From assembly GCA_900757715.1 (NCBI GenBank), contig CAAEOZ010000090.1:1-64000 (forward strand): a stretch of 64,000 nucleotides of DNA, in the 5' to 3' direction. This document shows, in pieces, positions 52,259 through 61,237 of the stretch. Position 1 is the stretch's first letter. Each line of letters begins with the position of its first letter. Under the pieces are notes generated by a model. It saw only the letters and a program-made list of their open reading frames with translations. It ran no database searches and was not told where the DNA came from. Source of the stretch: an uncultured Veillonella sp. (GTDB taxonomy: Bacteria > Bacillota > Negativicutes > Veillonellales > Veillonellaceae). A program made the translations under genes and the position numbers.

Positions 52259-53410
52259 ATGGCTCGGAGAATAATGTTGAACGGTACGTCCTATTTTGGA
52301 CAAGGCGCAATTCAGGAGATTGTGAACGAAATTAAGAATCGCCATTTCAAAAAAGCCCTCGTTACATCTACGCCAGATTTATTTGAATTTAAAGTGGCTA
52401 CAAAGGTTACGGATTTGCTTGATGCGGCAGGTATTGCTTATGAAGTCTACGACGGTATCAAACCAAATCCTACCATCGAAAACGTAACGGCTGGTGTTGA
52501 GGCTTGTAAAGCGGCTGGCGCCGATGTTATCGTTGCTGTTGGTGGGGGTAGCCCGATCGATACAAGCAAGGCGATTGCTACTATTATTACGAACCCTGAG
52601 TTCGCCGATGTACGCAGCCTTGAAGGTTTAGCGCCTACTAAGAATCCGTGCTTGCCAATCATCGCTGTTACTACTACATCTGGTACGGCTGCAGAGGTTA
52701 CTATCAACTACGTTATTACAGACGTTGAAAAGAACCGCAAATTCGTTTGCGTTGATCCTCATGACATCCCAATCGTTGCCATCGTGGATCCTGATATGTC
52801 CGCGTCTATGCCAACAGGCCTTTGCGCTGCTACAGGTATGGATGCCCTCGTACACGCCGTAGAAGGTTATATCACAAAAGGTGCGTGGGAGCTAACTGAT
52901 ATGCTCCATTTGAAAGCTATCGGAATCATTGGTCGTTCCTTGCGTAGCGCTGTGGCTGGCGATTATGCAGGCCGTGAAGCTATGTCTTTAGGTCAATACA
53001 TCGCGGGTATGGGCTTCTCCAACGTAGGTCTCGGCATTGTTCACTCCATGGCTCATCCATTAAGTGCTGTGTACGATATCCCTCATGGTAAGGCTTGTGC
53101 GATGTTGTTAACAGCAGTATTGAAATTCAATGCCCCTGCTACAGGTGAAAAATATCGTGAAATCGCTCGCGTTATGGGCGTTCCTAATGTAGATGCTATG
53201 GATGAAGCAACCTATCGTCAAGCGGCTATCGACGTAATTCAGAAATTAGCTGATGATGTAGGTATTCCTAAATCTCTTAGCGAATCAGGCGTAAAACGGG
53301 AAGACATTCCATTCCTCGCTGAATCTGCTTTCAACGATGCATGTACACCTGGTAACCCACGGGATGCCTCTTTAGAAGAAATAATCGGCATCTATGAATC
53401 CATATTCTAA
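52259..53410 (+). CDS. fucO: Iron-containing alcohol dehydrogenase, lactaldehyde reductase type
   Basis: This is a 383-residue group III dehydrogenase, very close by eye to E. coli FucO (lactaldehyde to 1,2-propanediol, NADH). VAVGGGSPIDTSKAI is the nucleotide-binding loop. GTAAEVTINYVITD, RKFVCVDPHDIP and GYITKGAWELTDMLHLKAI are near-identical to FucO, and AGMGFSNVGLGIVHSMAHPL carries the metal-binding histidines. GGAGTGAAGTAT precedes the ATG. No fucose genes are nearby, so the in vivo substrate may be another aldehyde or diol. Confidence 0.9.
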   Translation: MARRIMLNGTSYFGQGAIQEIVNEIKNRHFKKALVTSTPDLFEFKVATKVTDLLDAAGIAYEVYDGIKPNPTIENVTAGVEACKAAGADVIVAVGGGSPIDTSKAIATIITNPEFADVRSLEGLAPTKNPCLPIIAVTTTSGTAAEVTINYVITDVEKNRKFVCVDPHDIPIVAIVDPDMSASMPTGLCAATGMDALVHAVEGYITKGAWELTDMLHLKAIGIIGRSLRSAVAGDYAGREAMSLGQYIAGMGFSNVGLGIVHSMAHPLSAVYDIPHGKACAMLLTAVLKFNAPATGEKYREIARVMGVPNVDAMDEATYRQAAIDVIQKLADDVGIPKSLSESGVKREDIPFLAESAFNDACTPGNPRDASLEEIIGIYESIF

Positions 53411-53478
53411 TTAGCGTCTTTACATATTTCAAATGCCTCCGAATGTGTAAAGAAAATACATTTACACACTTGCTTAAC

Positions 53479-53514
53479 AAAACTAGCCATCTCTTTTTAG
53501 AGGTGGCTAGTTTT
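53479..53514 (+). terminator. Terminator after fucO
   Basis: AAAACTAGCCATCTCT pairs with AGAGGTGGCTAGTTTT around TTTT. Confidence 0.9.
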
Positions 53515-53708
53515 GTGTTTAAAGCGCTATCTATTGTTTTGTGATTCGGATCTTTGATCTTGTGTTCCGTGAGAAAGCTATTTTTATACGTAATCCTTTC
53601 TTGAAAATGGTGGTTTACATAAGTATACTAAGGATATGAATGCATAGTTCGTGTAGACCTATGTCGGCAGAGGAACGGTTGGTTTTGGTCACTGCTAAGG
53701 AGGATGTT

Positions 53709-55253
53709 ATGAAATTATGGAAATTTAATAAGCGTAGTTCTACCTTGGCAGATATGTCCATGAATCGGGTGCTCTTAACGGAGCTCATTGCAAAGGGTGC
53801 TCTTGTTGGGGTGATTGCAGGTTTTTTTGGGGCATCATACCGCTATTTGATACTTGAATCAGAGCATATCAGGTGGCATTTGATGGATGATATTACTATG
53901 GAATGGGTCATAGGTTGGCTTGTGATAATGGTCATTTTTGCGTTTATTGTAGATCGATTGCTCGCATGGGCCCCATTGTCTGGTGGTTCTGGTATCCCGC
54001 AAATTGAAGGGGAGATGTTAGGTCTCTTTGATATGAAGCCCTATCGGACACTAGTATCTAAAATGATTGGTGGCGTACTGACCGGCTTTGCAGGATTTTC
54101 CGTAGGTCGTGAAGGGCCAGCCGTACAGATTGGCGGCTCTGCTGGGAAGATTGTGTCCTACTGGATGAATTCGGGACTACGAGAACAGCGTATTTTGACA
54201 TCCGCAGGTGCTGGGGCAGGCTTAACAGCTGCCTTTAGTGCGCCCGTATCGGGGGCGATGTTCGTCTTTGAAGAGGTACATAAAAGCTTTTATCCGTATC
54301 TCGTTGTACCAACCTTCGTGGCAACTTTGATTTCTAACTATATTACAGTTAGTATCTTTGGACTTACACCAGCGCTGGGCTTTACGGTGACCTCAGGGGT
54401 TCCTCTTGAATATTTCCCGATACTGCTCATGGTTGGTGTTATCATGGGGCTATGTGGCGTGTTATTTTGCCGTATGATTTTTGCTTTCAAGAGGTTCTTT
54501 GACTGGCTCAAATGTTCTCGATTCTTGAAATTAGCCCTTACCTTTGTGGCGGTGGCAGCCATTGGCTTTGATTCGCAGCTCCTCTTGGGTGGGGGCAATG
54601 ACCTTGTGGGTCAGCTTGCCTTTCAATCTCATGGCGTATTGCTCTTAGGTGGCATCGTATTAGGCAAGATTTTACTTACCACCTTCTGCTATGGCAGTGG
54701 TGCTCAAGGGGGCATATTTTTGCCCATGCTCGTGATTGGTGCTGCAACAGGTGCTTTTTGTGAAAGCTTACTTTCAACCTTAGGACTTATTTCTCCTGAT
54801 TTTGTACCACAGTTCGTTATCTGTGCCATGGGAGGGATGTTGGCCGCAGCTATGCGTACTCCCATCTTGGCGATTTTGCTCGTCCTTGAAATGACAAATA
54901 GTTTCTCTAATATTTATGCTATCGGTACCGTTACGCTAGTGGCCTATCTTGTGGCGGATCTTTTAAAAGAACCGCCGATTTACGATTCCTTGTTGCAAGC
55001 CATGAGTGGTCAAAGCAATCTAGAATCGGTGCAAACCTTCTTTCAAACGAAGGTGCCTGTGGTGGCAAACTATACGGATGTACAGCTACAAGACTTGGCA
55101 TTGCCAGATGGTACATTGATCGTAAGTATTCGCCGTAATGGTACCTACATTGTGCCATTAGGCGATGTAAAACTCGAACCAGGGGATGAATTACAAGTCT
55201 CTTGTGAACGAGGCCGGTTGAAAGCGGCGAAGACGTATTTCCAATCTAACTAG
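53709..55253 (+). CDS. ClC-family chloride/proton antiporter with C-terminal TrkA_C domain
   Basis: This is a 514-residue membrane protein. The selectivity motifs are GGSGIPQIEG, GREGPAVQIGG (the gating glutamate, E148 of EcClC) and GGIFLPMLVIGA. MFVFEEVHK supplies the inner proton glutamate (E203 equivalent), which marks exchangers rather than channels. The last ~75 residues (VPVVANYTDVQLQDLALPDG, EPGDELQVSC) form a RCK/TrkA_C-type cytosolic domain. It would exchange Cl- for H+, often in acid resistance. AAGGAGG precedes the ATG; an in-frame start 23 codons upstream lacks one. A GNAT gene follows 12 bases on. Confidence 0.92.
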   Translation: MKLWKFNKRSSTLADMSMNRVLLTELIAKGALVGVIAGFFGASYRYLILESEHIRWHLMDDITMEWVIGWLVIMVIFAFIVDRLLAWAPLSGGSGIPQIEGEMLGLFDMKPYRTLVSKMIGGVLTGFAGFSVGREGPAVQIGGSAGKIVSYWMNSGLREQRILTSAGAGAGLTAAFSAPVSGAMFVFEEVHKSFYPYLVVPTFVATLISNYITVSIFGLTPALGFTVTSGVPLEYFPILLMVGVIMGLCGVLFCRMIFAFKRFFDWLKCSRFLKLALTFVAVAAIGFDSQLLLGGGNDLVGQLAFQSHGVLLLGGIVLGKILLTTFCYGSGAQGGIFLPMLVIGAATGAFCESLLSTLGLISPDFVPQFVICAMGGMLAAAMRTPILAILLVLEMTNSFSNIYAIGTVTLVAYLVADLLKEPPIYDSLLQAMSGQSNLESVQTFFQTKVPVVANYTDVQLQDLALPDGTLIVSIRRNGTYIVPLGDVKLEPGDELQVSCERGRLKAAKTYFQSN

Positions 55254-55265
55254 GAGTGTTAGTAG

Positions 55266-55715
55266 ATGAAGATTGTAAAAGCTACCGAGTCAGATATATT
55301 AGAATTATATCGATTACAATTGCTTACTTTTGAAAGTGAAGCGGAAATGATTGCTAGTCGAATGGTCCCTGCATTGATGGAGTCGGAAGAGGATTATAGA
55401 GGTACTTTCAACCAGTGGCATACCTATAAAATGGTAGATGATGCGGGGAAGATAATCGGAGGCATTCGTTATCAATATGATGCTGGCGTAGTAGAGGTCG
55501 GTCGCTTGATGGTGCATCCAGACTATCGGCAACAAGGATTGGCTCGGAAATTATTGGCATTCGTGGATGAACAATGTAGCCAAGATCGGCGCGTATTATA
55601 TACATGTACAAAAAGCTGGATCAATATAAAGTTATATACAAAAATGGGGTATAAAGCCGTTAGAGAAATACAGGATGACACGGGATTATCCTTTGTATAT
55701 ATGGAGAAACAATAA
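55266..55715 (+). CDS. GNAT-family N-acetyltransferase
   Basis: This is a 149-residue acetyltransferase. VEVGRLMVHPDYRQQGLARKLLAF is the acetyl-CoA binding motif A (Q/RxxGxA), followed by LYTCTKSWINIKLYTKMGYKAVREI (in parts), the usual 'N..LYxKxGF' strand-helix. The substrate is unknown. It sits between the ClC gene and a TauE/SafE exporter with gaps of 12 and 25 bases, so all three probably share a transcript. Confidence 0.88.
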   Translation: MKIVKATESDILELYRLQLLTFESEAEMIASRMVPALMESEEDYRGTFNQWHTYKMVDDAGKIIGGIRYQYDAGVVEVGRLMVHPDYRQQGLARKLLAFVDEQCSQDRRVLYTCTKSWINIKLYTKMGYKAVREIQDDTGLSFVYMEKQ

Positions 55716-55740
55716 TTCAAACGGCATGGGAGGTCTTAAT

Positions 55741-56535
55741 GTGCTTGATAATATAGTGATATTTTATATATTCTTTACCGTAGTTGGTTTTTTAGCAGCT
55801 ATGATTGGCACCATCATCGGTGCCGGTGGGGGCCTTGTGTTTGTGCCTCTCTTTATGTACTGGTTCCCAGAGTGGTCTCCATCTATGGTCGTAGGAACAT
55901 CGCTTTTTTCTGTTATGTGTAACGCCATTTCTGGATCTATAGCTTATCTTAAGCAAAAAAAGGTATACATTAACGCTGCTATCATCTTTAGTCTTGCTAC
56001 CTTTCCGGGGGCTATTTTAGGTGCCCAAATGTCTGGATGGTTCTCTGGTAAAGGCTTTATGTTTGCCTTTGGATGCTTTATGCTGTGTGCATCCGTATTG
56101 ATTGGTTTTAAAAATTTTAGAAAAGGGGAAAGAAAGGAAGAAAGCCTTACTCTTGAGCAGTTGAGCTATAGTAAATCTATCGGTATTAGTATTAGCTTTT
56201 TTGTTGGCTTTATTTCGAGTATCTTTGGTATCGGTGGTGGCCTCATCCATGTGCCGGCTTTGATTTATCTCATGGGCTTTCCTACCCATATGGCAACGGC
56301 TACAAGTCAATCTATTCTCGCCGTATCAACAACGGTGGGGGTTATTACACATTTAATTGAAAGCCACATCATTTTTAGTATTGCTATCCCTACTAGTATT
56401 GGCGCTATCTTTGGTGCTCAAGTAGGTGCTCGTATTGCAAAACGCCTTAAAGCAAAAGCTATCCTTGCCCTTATGAGCGTAGCTGTCTTTGCATTGGCGG
56501 TACGACTCATTCTTAAATCTGGTATTTTGGGATAA
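55741..56535 (+). CDS. TauE/SafE family anion exporter/permease
   Basis: This is a 264-residue, ~8-span membrane protein made of two related halves. FLAAMIGTIIGAGGGLVFVPL opens the first and ISSIFGIGGGLIHVPALIYLMGFPTHMATATSQ (in parts) the second; these GxGGG-VP-L motifs define the family. Members move sulfite, sulfoacetate or other organic anions. The GTG start has GGGAGG 8 bases ahead; an ATG 5 codons upstream overlaps that ribosome site and is less likely. Confidence 0.87.
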   Translation: MLDNIVIFYIFFTVVGFLAAMIGTIIGAGGGLVFVPLFMYWFPEWSPSMVVGTSLFSVMCNAISGSIAYLKQKKVYINAAIIFSLATFPGAILGAQMSGWFSGKGFMFAFGCFMLCASVLIGFKNFRKGERKEESLTLEQLSYSKSIGISISFFVGFISSIFGIGGGLIHVPALIYLMGFPTHMATATSQSILAVSTTVGVITHLIESHIIFSIAIPTSIGAIFGAQVGARIAKRLKAKAILALMSVAVFALAVRLILKSGILG

Positions 56536-57033
56536 TATGGTTTTATAATTAATCTATCTTTAATAAGCATAATTTAGTAAAGCTCTCTAATGGTGATTCG
56601 TAAGCGTTTATCATTAGAGGGCTTTCTGTATTTTCAGCATTTTATAAAAGGGTATAACTAAAAGTCATAGAGAATTATAAATGAGAATGAAAAATTTAAA
56701 ATATATAAATCATACTATTTTTATGCATAATGTTGGTAATGTATTTACTATAGAATTATAGGTAGTACGAATCGTTGTTTAGAGAGGTTTTAGCATATAA
56801 TTACTGACTATATCTATACATGCTTAATAAATAAGGATTCTTGATTGTATATGAGGAAAAATGGGTACATGATAATGCTAATGAGATGTACTTTCAACTG
56901 AGGGAATAAAAAGGTAATGCATATCGATTTTTATTAGAAGAGATATAAATTATGCATAATTATAGTGAGGAGAATGAGAACGGCGTATACTAAAAGTAAT
57001 AGATTCCTTAAGAAAGGATAGGAGGAAATAGAA
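56536..57033. other. A+T-rich gap before the lactate dehydrogenase gene
   Basis: After the terminator (56579-56627) come ~400 bases of A+T-rich DNA with no frame plus ribosome site. A TATACT at 56986-56991 may be the -10 of the next gene. Confidence 0.45.
56579..56627 (+). terminator. Terminator after TauE/SafE gene
   Basis: AAAGCTCTCTAATG pairs with CATTAGAGGGCTTT (one wobble), followed by CTGTATTTT. Confidence 0.75.
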
Positions 57034-59856
57034 GTGAGTACACTTATTAGAGATTATGAACGTTTTGCCAAGGAGGCAAATGAGATTTGTAAAGGTCGCG
57101 TATACACCGATCATTTACGTCGTTATGCATATGGCGTTGATGCGTCTTGCTATAGCTATTTACCAAAGGTAGTTGTTAAAGCTGAAGATGAACGAGAAGT
57201 AAGACGGCTTATTCGTTTGTGTCAACAATGTGGGACACCATTTACATTCCGTGCGGCCGGCTCCTCCTTGTCTGGTCAATGCTCCAGTGAAGATGTGCTC
57301 ATCGTATGTAATGATGGCTTCAAGAAAATGGAAGTTATCGATGATGGGAAAGCCTTAAAATGTGAATGCGGTGTTATCGGTTCCGATGCGAATGATTTAT
57401 TGAAACCGTACAATCGTAAAATTGGTCCAGATCCTGCAACGCTTGCCACAGCATTAGTAGGTGGTATCTTGAATAATAACTCCTCTGGTATGTGCTGTGG
57501 TACGGCGCAAAACTCTTATAAAACAATTCGGTCCATTCGCGTTGTGTTATTAGATGGCTCCATCCTTGATACGTCTGACCAAAAGAGTATTGATCAATTC
57601 CTTAAAGAAAAACCTCAAATGGTAGAGGATATCTTACAATTGCGTAAGGATATTTTGGCCGATGAAGAATTGACACACTTGATTCATCACAAGTATAAAA
57701 TTAAAAATACCACAGGTTACGGCTTGAACTCTCTCGTTGATTTTGAAGATATTATCGATATCATTAATCACTTGTTCATTGGCTCTGAAGGTACATTGGG
57801 CTTTGTGTCCGAAGTTGTATATAACACGGTTGAAGACGTGCCTCATAAAGGCTGTGGACTCATGTTCTTTAGTACATTGAATGATGCATCCCTAGCGGTT
57901 GTAGCTTTGGCTAATATGGGCCGTGAAAAGGTTATTGCTGCGGAAATGATGGACTATCAGTCCTTGCGCGCTGTTCAAGCCTTAGATAATGTGCCTGACT
58001 TCGTTCGTGAAGTGCCTGAAGGCACGAGTGCCATCTTGTTCCAAACTGAAAGCTACACGAAAGAAACGGTTGATCAAAACTTGGCTTTCATTAAAGACAA
58101 GTTGAAAGATATCCCAACAGCCCTCCCAAGTCTTTACTCTCAAGACCCTGTAGAATACGATTCTTGGTGGGCTATCCGTAAAGGCATCTTGCCAATCGTT
58201 GGTGGTCAACGTAGAAAAGGCACCACTGTTATTACAGAAGACGTATGCTTCCAAATCGAAGATTTCACTAAGGGTATCGAAATGATTACCGAATTGTTCC
58301 ACAAATACGATTTTGTAGACGGTGGTGTAATCTTTGGTCATGCTTTGTCTGGTAATGTTCACTTTAACATCACACCTGACTTCAGTGACCCTAAAGATAC
58401 TAAGAATTTTGCTGATTTGGTAGAAGAAATGTCCGAACGCGTATCTGGTTTCGGTGGTTCTTTGAAAGCCGAACATGGTACAGGTCGCATGGTGGCACCA
58501 TTTGTTGAAATGGAATGGGGCCGCAAAGCGTACGAAATCAATCGTCGCATCAAAGCCATCTTTGACCCTGAACGCATCTTGAATCCTGATGTTATCATCA
58601 CAGATGATCCAGATGTGTATAAGAAAAATCTTAAAGCTCAATGCGTTATCGATGATGCTTTTACAATCTGTATGGAATGTGGTTTCTGTGAAAAACATTG
58701 TCCAAGCCGCAATTTAACATTGACTCCTCGTCAACGTATTGCATTGTTGCGTGAAACAAAACGCCTTGAAAACGAAGGCAATTTCACATTGGCTGCGGAA
58801 CTTAAAAAAGGCTATGAATATTTTGGTGTAGATACCTGTGCTGCGTGCTCCATGTGTAAAGGTCTTTGCCCGCTCAGCATCGATACTGCTCAAATTGCAT
58901 TATCCATGCGCCGCATCGATCCTCCAGCACCGGAATTAGCTAAGAAGATTTACGATAATTTCCCTACTACACTTCAAATGGCTCGTGCCGGCGTAAGTCT
59001 CGAAGGTATTGCAGGTTCTATCGTTACACAAAAAGCGATTTCCAAGATTACAGAAGGCTTACATGGTGTAACAGGTATTACTCCGTACATTCCTAAGACT
59101 ACACCTAAGGCCAATCGTTACAGATTGAGAAGCCGTATTAAACCGACTAATTTTGAAAAGGTTGTATACTTTAGTACTTGTGCGAACCGCGCCTTCAAAC
59201 CTAATCAAGGTTACGACGATGAACGCAGCTTGCAACAAGTAGTGGAAAGCCTTTGCAACAAGGCCCATATCGATATTATCTACCCTCAACATATCGAAAA
59301 CCTCTGCTGTGGCTTGAGTTTTGAAAACTATGATGACGTTCATGAGCGCGCTGTTAAGGACTTACACGATGCATTGATGCAAGCATCTCAAAACGGTAAA
59401 TATCCAATCGTGATCGATCATAGTGCATGTTTCAACCATGCTTTCAAACACATGCCAGACTTAGAAATCAATGATATTTCTGAATTCTTGTGTAAATACG
59501 TTGTGCCTCATCTCGATATTGAAAAATGTGATGAACGGGTCATCGTACACAAACAATGTAAGATTAAATCCTTGAATAAATCTCAATATATTGAAGATTT
59601 GGCTCGTCTATGTACAGACCATGTATTCAACATTAAATCCTTTGCATGCGATGGCTTTGCAGGTCAAAAAGGGTTCTTTACACCAGAACTTAACAAATGT
59701 GCTACCAAAGACCTTGCTGCTGAAATCGCTGAATACGGTGCAACACTAGGCGTAAGCTCCAGCTCTACCTGTGAAATCGGTCTTGGTGAAAATGGTGGCA
59801 TCCCATTCGTTGGCGTTGCATTTTTATTAGATCGTTGTTCTAAGGCTAAGAAATAA
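57034..59856 (+). CDS. FAD/Fe-S D-lactate dehydrogenase (Dld-II/GlcDF-type fusion)
   Basis: This 940-residue flavo-iron-sulfur enzyme oxidises D-lactate or a similar 2-hydroxy acid and hands electrons to quinone or another carrier. The FAD-binding PCMH domain spans ~30-260 (FRAAGSSLSGQC, GPDPATLATALVGGILNNNSSGMCCG). The FAD-oxidase C domain runs to ~530 (FGHALSGNVHFN, LKAEHGTGRM). Two ferredoxin-type clusters follow, CMECGFCEKHCPS and CAACSMCKGLCP. The CCG-like tail holds IENLCCGLSFEN and further cysteines. Length matches Dld-II enzymes of ~940 residues. GTG start with AGGAGG. Lactate is the main growth substrate of Veillonella. Confidence 0.9.
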   Translation: MSTLIRDYERFAKEANEICKGRVYTDHLRRYAYGVDASCYSYLPKVVVKAEDEREVRRLIRLCQQCGTPFTFRAAGSSLSGQCSSEDVLIVCNDGFKKMEVIDDGKALKCECGVIGSDANDLLKPYNRKIGPDPATLATALVGGILNNNSSGMCCGTAQNSYKTIRSIRVVLLDGSILDTSDQKSIDQFLKEKPQMVEDILQLRKDILADEELTHLIHHKYKIKNTTGYGLNSLVDFEDIIDIINHLFIGSEGTLGFVSEVVYNTVEDVPHKGCGLMFFSTLNDASLAVVALANMGREKVIAAEMMDYQSLRAVQALDNVPDFVREVPEGTSAILFQTESYTKETVDQNLAFIKDKLKDIPTALPSLYSQDPVEYDSWWAIRKGILPIVGGQRRKGTTVITEDVCFQIEDFTKGIEMITELFHKYDFVDGGVIFGHALSGNVHFNITPDFSDPKDTKNFADLVEEMSERVSGFGGSLKAEHGTGRMVAPFVEMEWGRKAYEINRRIKAIFDPERILNPDVIITDDPDVYKKNLKAQCVIDDAFTICMECGFCEKHCPSRNLTLTPRQRIALLRETKRLENEGNFTLAAELKKGYEYFGVDTCAACSMCKGLCPLSIDTAQIALSMRRIDPPAPELAKKIYDNFPTTLQMARAGVSLEGIAGSIVTQKAISKITEGLHGVTGITPYIPKTTPKANRYRLRSRIKPTNFEKVVYFSTCANRAFKPNQGYDDERSLQQVVESLCNKAHIDIIYPQHIENLCCGLSFENYDDVHERAVKDLHDALMQASQNGKYPIVIDHSACFNHAFKHMPDLEINDISEFLCKYVVPHLDIEKCDERVIVHKQCKIKSLNKSQYIEDLARLCTDHVFNIKSFACDGFAGQKGFFTPELNKCATKDLAAEIAEYGATLGVSSSSTCEIGLGENGGIPFVGVAFLLDRCSKAKK

Positions 59857-60029
59857 GTCTTATATATCTATTGCTATTTAGGTTAACGTTGCTAGTAGTT
59901 TATGTTAAAGTAACTGGTAGTTTATATTAATGCTGCTTTAATATTGCTCGCAAATTATGTTAAAACTAGTAATAGTTTTTTAGGGGTTTTATGAGATTTA
60001 TTGCTAATTCTTTATTTTTCTAAAAAATG
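59857..60029. other. Short degenerate repeats after the lactate dehydrogenase gene
   Basis: GCTAGTAGTTTATGTTAAAGT and ACTGGTAGTTTATATTAATGCT follow each other loosely at 59889-59933. I see no coding frame. Confidence 0.45.
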
Positions 60030-60114
60030 TGGTATACTAAACGTAGGTAGTAGAGTGTATGAAATTACCTGCAATATAACCAAAAAAAAGGACGAGTGGC
60101 AGCTCGTCCTTTTT
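60030..60114 (+). ncRNA. Predicted antitoxin RNA of Fst-type toxin-antitoxin locus
   Basis: An extended -10 (TGG-TATACT, 60030-60038) is followed by a ~70-base RNA ending in the terminator GGACGAG/CTCGTCC plus T's (60090-60113). The RNA contains GTAGGTAGT (60043-60051) and CCTGCAATATA (60068-60078). Both recur exactly inside the toxin gene on the same strand (60153-60161 and 60221-60231), so the RNA is complementary to the toxin coding region and to its start codon. This is the DRa/DRb arrangement of RNA II in the enterococcal pAD1 par system. Confidence 0.75.
60084..60114. terminator. Bidirectional terminator shared by toxin and antitoxin RNAs
   Basis: AAAAGGACGAG pairs with CTCGTCCTTTT around TGGCAG. 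It serves both convergent transcripts, so they also share complementary 3' ends. Confidence 0.85.
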
Positions 60115-60119
60115 CTTGC

Positions 60120-60227
60120 TTATTTTTTGTTTTTATTGTTAAGCCAGTAGCTGTAGGTAGTTACAACTAAGGCAACAATAATAGGGGCAAGCAAGGTGCC
60201 CCAGAGTGCATAAAACAGCTCCTGCAA
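60120..60227 (-). CDS. Fst-family type I toxin peptide
   Basis: This 35-residue peptide has membrane helix LLAPIIVALVVTTYSYWL and tail NNKNKK. The 'APIIVALV...YWLxxKNK' pattern is that of the Fst/Ldr-like toxins of Firmicutes, which damage the membrane or nucleoid when unrestrained. The TTG start is chosen because AAAGGAGGT lies 6-7 bases ahead. That ribosome site is locked in a 5' stem ACCTCC/GGAGGT (60250-60234), as in fst mRNA. An extended -10 TGA-TATAAT lies at 60266-60258 on the minus strand. The stop is followed by the shared terminator. Confidence 0.82.
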   Translation of the reverse strand: MQELFYALWGTLLAPIIVALVVTTYSYWLNNKNKK

Positions 60228-60233
60228 TATACC

Positions 60234-60266
60234 ACCTCCTTTCGGGAGGTATTTCATATTATATCA
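60234..60266 (-). promoter_or_regulatory. Toxin promoter and ribosome-site-sequestering stem
   Basis: TGATATAAT (minus strand) gives a start near 60251. The first 17 transcribed bases fold as ACCTCC-CGAAA-GGAGGT, hiding the Shine-Dalgarno sequence. Confidence 0.75.
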
Positions 60267-60273
60267 TCATGCT

Positions 60274-60360
60274 ATGGAGTCTAGTATATGATTAAATATC
60301 GAGTCTTACATATGATTTAAATATGGAGACTTGCATAGGATTTAAGAATGGAGAATTCTG
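60274..60360. repeat. Three and a half copies of a 24-25-bp direct repeat
   Basis: Units begin ATGGAGTCTAGTATATGATT, ATCGAGTCTTACATATGATT, ATGGAGACTTGCATAGGATT and ATGGAGAATTCTG. They end at the start codon of the TPR lipoprotein. The last units supply its ribosome site (ATGGAGAA) and the first lie over the toxin -35 region. Confidence 0.78.
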
Positions 60361-60361
60361 A

Positions 60362-61021
60362 ATGAAGAAAATTATACTTTTCTTTCTTTTAATAACAGCC
60401 CTTACGGGATGTGGATTGAATCAAAATACGAGTAGTAACAATGGGAATGGCAATAAAACAGAATCAAATGCAATTAGTTCCGCTACTGCAACAGGCTCCT
60501 CTACATCTGGTGCGGAAAATAGTAAAGCTGTTAAGCAAGATGACCATCTAATTACAGCAAAGCAAGCCTTATCCGCTGGTGAGTATGCGAAAGCCATAGA
60601 AGAAGCTAACATATCCATTAAGGACAATGCTAATAATGCAGAAGCCTATTCTGTACGGGGCTTTGCAACAGCATTAAACGGTGATGCGGCTAAAGGTTTG
60701 ACAGATACTAAGAAGGCTTATGATTTAGATCCTAACAATGTGACTAATTACTATAACATGGCCATGGTCTATAAGCTACAAGGTCAGTTAGATGATTCTA
60801 AACAATGGTTTGAAAAGGTATTAGAAAAGGACCCTAGTAACACCTGGTCTGTGTATGGTATTGCTACCATTTATGCAGACCAAGGAGACGATACTAAGGC
60901 CCTTGATTGGCTAGAAAAGGCTATAAAAATTGATCCTTCTGTAAAAGCTGTTGCAGCCGAACAAGACCATTTTGAACGCTTTCACAATAACGGACGATTT
61001 AAAACATTAGTTGGATTATAG
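60362..61021 (+). CDS. TPR-repeat lipoprotein
   Basis: This is a 219-residue lipoprotein with lipobox ALTGC at ~13-17. A Ser/Asn/Gly-rich linker of ~45 residues is followed by three to four TPR units from residue ~62 (AKQALSAGEYAKAIEEANISI, AYSVRGFATALNGDAAKGL, YYNMAMVYKLQGQLDDSKQW, VYGIATIYADQGDDTKALDW). TPRs mediate protein contacts, here at the cell-envelope side of a membrane. The start lies directly after the 25-bp repeats. Confidence 0.85.
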   Translation: MKKIILFFLLITALTGCGLNQNTSSNNGNGNKTESNAISSATATGSSTSGAENSKAVKQDDHLITAKQALSAGEYAKAIEEANISIKDNANNAEAYSVRGFATALNGDAAKGLTDTKKAYDLDPNNVTNYYNMAMVYKLQGQLDDSKQWFEKVLEKDPSNTWSVYGIATIYADQGDDTKALDWLEKAIKIDPSVKAVAAEQDHFERFHNNGRFKTLVGL

Positions 61022-61023
61022 AT

Positions 61024-61236
61024 ATGGATGTGAAAGTTCCATTTTTTGTGAAGCATCTCTCCGTATATATGGCAACATTAGAGGATTGTCATAGCGTATG
61101 GTTTGATGTGTTATATGTACTAAAATTTATTGCTCTATTTCGTAACGATTCTGTGGATGCTTTGCATCATGTACCTCACTTTACCAGTTATTTTATGGAC
61201 AGTAGCTCTATTTTGGCTGAGCAATTGATGATGTAA
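61024..61236 (+). CDS. Doubtful 70-residue frame after TPR gene
   Basis: The frame begins 2 bases after the TPR stop but has no ribosome site of its own. It ends 2 bases before the convergent hicB stop. Its sequence (MDVKVPFFVKHLSVYMATLE and on) has no recognisable motif. It could be a translationally coupled small protein or a remnant; it is kept only because it fills the gap exactly. Confidence 0.25.
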   Translation: MDVKVPFFVKHLSVYMATLEDCHSVWFDVLYVLKFIALFRNDSVDALHHVPHFTSYFMDSSSILAEQLMM

Positions 61237-61237
61237 A

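Noticed and set aside
57982..58698. 238-codon open frame on the minus strand inside the lactate dehydrogenase gene
   Set aside because: Shadow of a strongly conserved coding region on the plus strand; no ribosome site and no recognisable protein features.
60274..60360. Possible CRISPR-like direct repeats
   Set aside because: Units are head-to-tail without spacers, imperfect and only 3.5 copies; no cas genes in the window.
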